A stretch of DNA of 13,548 nucleotides from WJMT01 sp041686095 (GTDB taxonomy: Bacteria > Acidobacteriota > Aminicenantia > Aminicenantales > Aminicenantaceae): the NCBI GenBank assembly GCA_041686095.1, contig JAWLEN010000064.1, positions 1 to 13,548 on the forward strand, written 5' to 3'. The notes under the pieces are model-generated. The model saw only the letters and a list, made by a program, of their open reading frames with translations, was not told where the DNA came from and did no database searches. This document shows, piece after piece, positions 12,657 to 13,548 of the stretch (position 1 is its first letter; the number at the start of each line of letters is the position of its first letter). The position numbers and the translations under genes were made by a program.

Positions 12657-13026
12657 GAATTTATATAAATTACTTGCATTAGGCCTCGAAATTTACTTTT
12701 TTGATAACGGCATTCGAAACGCTCTTATCAATAATTTTAATGATTTAAAAACCAGAAATGATGTGGGACAGCTGTGGGAGAACTATTTGTTTATGGAGCG
12801 GATCAAGAAACAGCACTATCAAAATACCCCTGTGAACCGCTATTTCTGGCGAACCTACACTCAGCATGAAATCGACTTAGTCGAAGAAAGAGAGGGCAAA
12901 CTCTTTGGGTATGAGTTCAAATGGGGAAGCAAACAAGGGAAACATCCTTCAGAATGGCGCAGGGCTTATCCGGAAGCTGAATACAGAACCATAAATCAGG
13001 ACAATTATCTGGATTTTATAACCTGA
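12657..13026 (+). pseudogene. Promoter-plus-3'-end remnant of the DUF4143 ATPase gene
   Basis: Bases 12657-12694 match the promoter region of the intact gene (9095-9132) and 12693-13026 match its last third (9954-10287), with about 820 bp missing and two bases shared at the joint. The remaining frame encodes FFDNGIRNALINNF through the nuclease-like EIDLV and YEFKW motifs to the native stop; a short product from ATG 12763 is conceivable but lacks the ATPase. Of about 25 base differences from the intact copy in the coding part, only four change an amino acid, so the parent of this copy was a selected, working gene. Confidence 0.88.
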
Positions 13027-13070
13027 ATCTATTTTGATTTGCCCCAATTTCCATCTGAGTTAACTTTTTT

Positions 13071-13215
13071 TATCAATATTATCCGCATCTAATTTTTTAC
13101 ACACCACTATCAAAAAAATATCAATTATATTTTGATAAGAGGAGTCGCTATATAAATTTGTTTTGATAAGATATCTGCTCTTCAAAAAAAACAGGCGTTT
13201 ATTTTAATATCAAAA
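13071..13215. repeat. Cluster of TATCAAAA / TTTTGATA motifs
   Basis: In an AT-rich gap, TATCAA-type octamers occur at 13071, 13108, 13119 and 13208 on the plus strand and as TTTTGATA at 13130 and 13161. Two pairs face each other, and 13108 to 13119 is one helical turn. This may be an array of protein-binding sites or AT-rich coincidence. Confidence 0.35.
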
Positions 13216-13220
13216 TAAAG

Positions 13221-13253
13221 GTTGACGAATTTCTGCATGAAATGAAGCAATCC
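13221..13253 (+). repeat. Dispersed hairpin repeat, eroded copy 4
   Basis: TTG (13222-13224) faces CAA (13248-13250) with the shared flank GAAGCAATC, and inside it ATTTC (13229-13233) pairs with GAAAT (13239-13243). The apical stem again has a new sequence but pairs. The CCGAACCC repeat follows about 25 bases later. Confidence 0.5.
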
Positions 13254-13275
13254 GATGGCCATTTCCAAAAAAAAG

Positions 13276-13303
13276 GAGCAATAAATAAACCGAACCCAAT
13301 TTA
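13276..13303 (+). repeat. GGGTAAAT/CCGTCCCC dispersed repeat, diverged
   Basis: It reads ATAAATAAACCGAACCC and then AATTTA. Its last three bases (TTA, 13301-13303) are the stop codon of the minus-strand AbiEii gene. Confidence 0.75.
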
Positions 13304-13548
13304 GCTCATTTTTTTTATATAATCCGGGAAAAGAGAAATTTTTTTGGCTTCATCAGGATTGAAAAGGAAAGGAGACACCTCCTTGGCTAGCCGATTGAAA
13401 TCAACATCCCTGCATTTCTCATACAGCCTTTTTTTAAGCGCCTCAGAATTTCCAACATGGATCTTTTCTTGGAGGTAAGAAAAATTGGGATGAGTCTTTC
13501 CCATAAGAAAAATGATGTCATAAAAATCCCGGCCAATCATACGCGGCC
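13301..13548 (-). CDS. AbiEii/AbiGii-type nucleotidyltransferase toxin, C-terminal end
   Basis: The gene enters from the right edge; about 82 codons are present. IGRDFYDIIFLMGKTHPNFSYL is the conserved block of the AbiEii/AbiGii (DUF1814) family, where a Lys/Gly-Arg-Asp-x-x-Asp motif follows the nucleotidyltransferase core. The tail then reads DFNRLAKEVSPFLFNPDEA and FPDYIKK, also typical of the family's C-terminus. The ATG at 13540 is internal: family members run through this region without a break and the frame stays open to the window edge. Such proteins are toxins of type IV modules and phage-abortive systems, normally paired with an AbiEi antitoxin that would lie upstream, beyond the window. 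The stop codon is formed by the dispersed repeat. Confidence 0.78.
   Translation of the reverse strand, partial: PRMIGRDFYDIIFLMGKTHPNFSYLQEKIHVGNSEALKKRLYEKCRDVDFNRLAKEVSPFLFNPDEAKKISLFPDYIKKMS

Overview
This window looks like chromosomal DNA of an uncultured Gram-negative bacterium. It encodes an outer-membrane barrel protein with a signal peptide and a terminal Phe, a SurA-like periplasmic chaperone, and secreted proteins, and it has recognisable -35/-10 promoters and strong Shine-Dalgarno sites. The gene content (NatAB-type transporter, arsRM, many small toxin-antitoxin modules, DUF4143 ATPases) and the density of short dispersed repeats fit an environmental anaerobe. A lineage such as Aminicenantes/Acidobacteriota is only a guess. 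No rRNA, tRNA or CRISPR was seen.

Layout. 1-80: the start of a TauE/SafE permease gene leaving the window. 189-643: an internally deleted copy of the outer-membrane protein gene that is intact at 4978-5931. 719-2939: a two-gene ABC exporter operon (NatA/NatB type), richer in G+C than its surroundings. 2948-3309: a hairpin repeat, a tandem repeat and a RidA remnant. 3404-3877: a secreted protein with a probable ATT start. 4073-4792: a SurA-like chaperone without its PPIase domain. 4978-5931: the intact outer-membrane protein. 6157-6470: gene crumbs and a dispersed repeat. 6469-7560: arsR-arsM with a palindromic operator. 7739-8390: a DUF4258 / DUF2283-HTH pair that looks like a toxin-antitoxin module. 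8489-9040: a ribbon-helix-helix/RelE module. 9112-10287: an AAA ATPase (DUF4143). 10481-11245: a pRiA4b ORF-3 family protein. 11246-11942: a repeat-rich gap. 11943-12640: a GNAT acetyltransferase and half of a VOC-fold gene. 12657-13026: a promoter-plus-3'-end remnant of the DUF4143 gene. 13301 to the end: the C-terminal end of an AbiEii-type nucleotidyltransferase toxin.

The most unusual aspect is the repeat architecture. Eight copies of one roughly 28-bp repeat (GGGTAAAT, two variable bases, ATAAACCGTCCCC, then AATTT) all lie in the same orientation, and in six of them a stop codon of a gene or remnant falls inside the repeat. A second hairpin repeat occurs four times, again always in the same orientation. 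Its apical stem has changed sequence while keeping its pairing, and three of its four copies sit just upstream of the first repeat. Several genes also exist as deletion derivatives that keep the promoter or upstream flank and the 3' end but lose the middle, as MITEs do relative to their parent transposons. At least one such derivative (upstream flank joined to the relE 3' end) occurs twice with the same internal junction, so it seems to have spread after it formed. No transposase gene is visible in the window.
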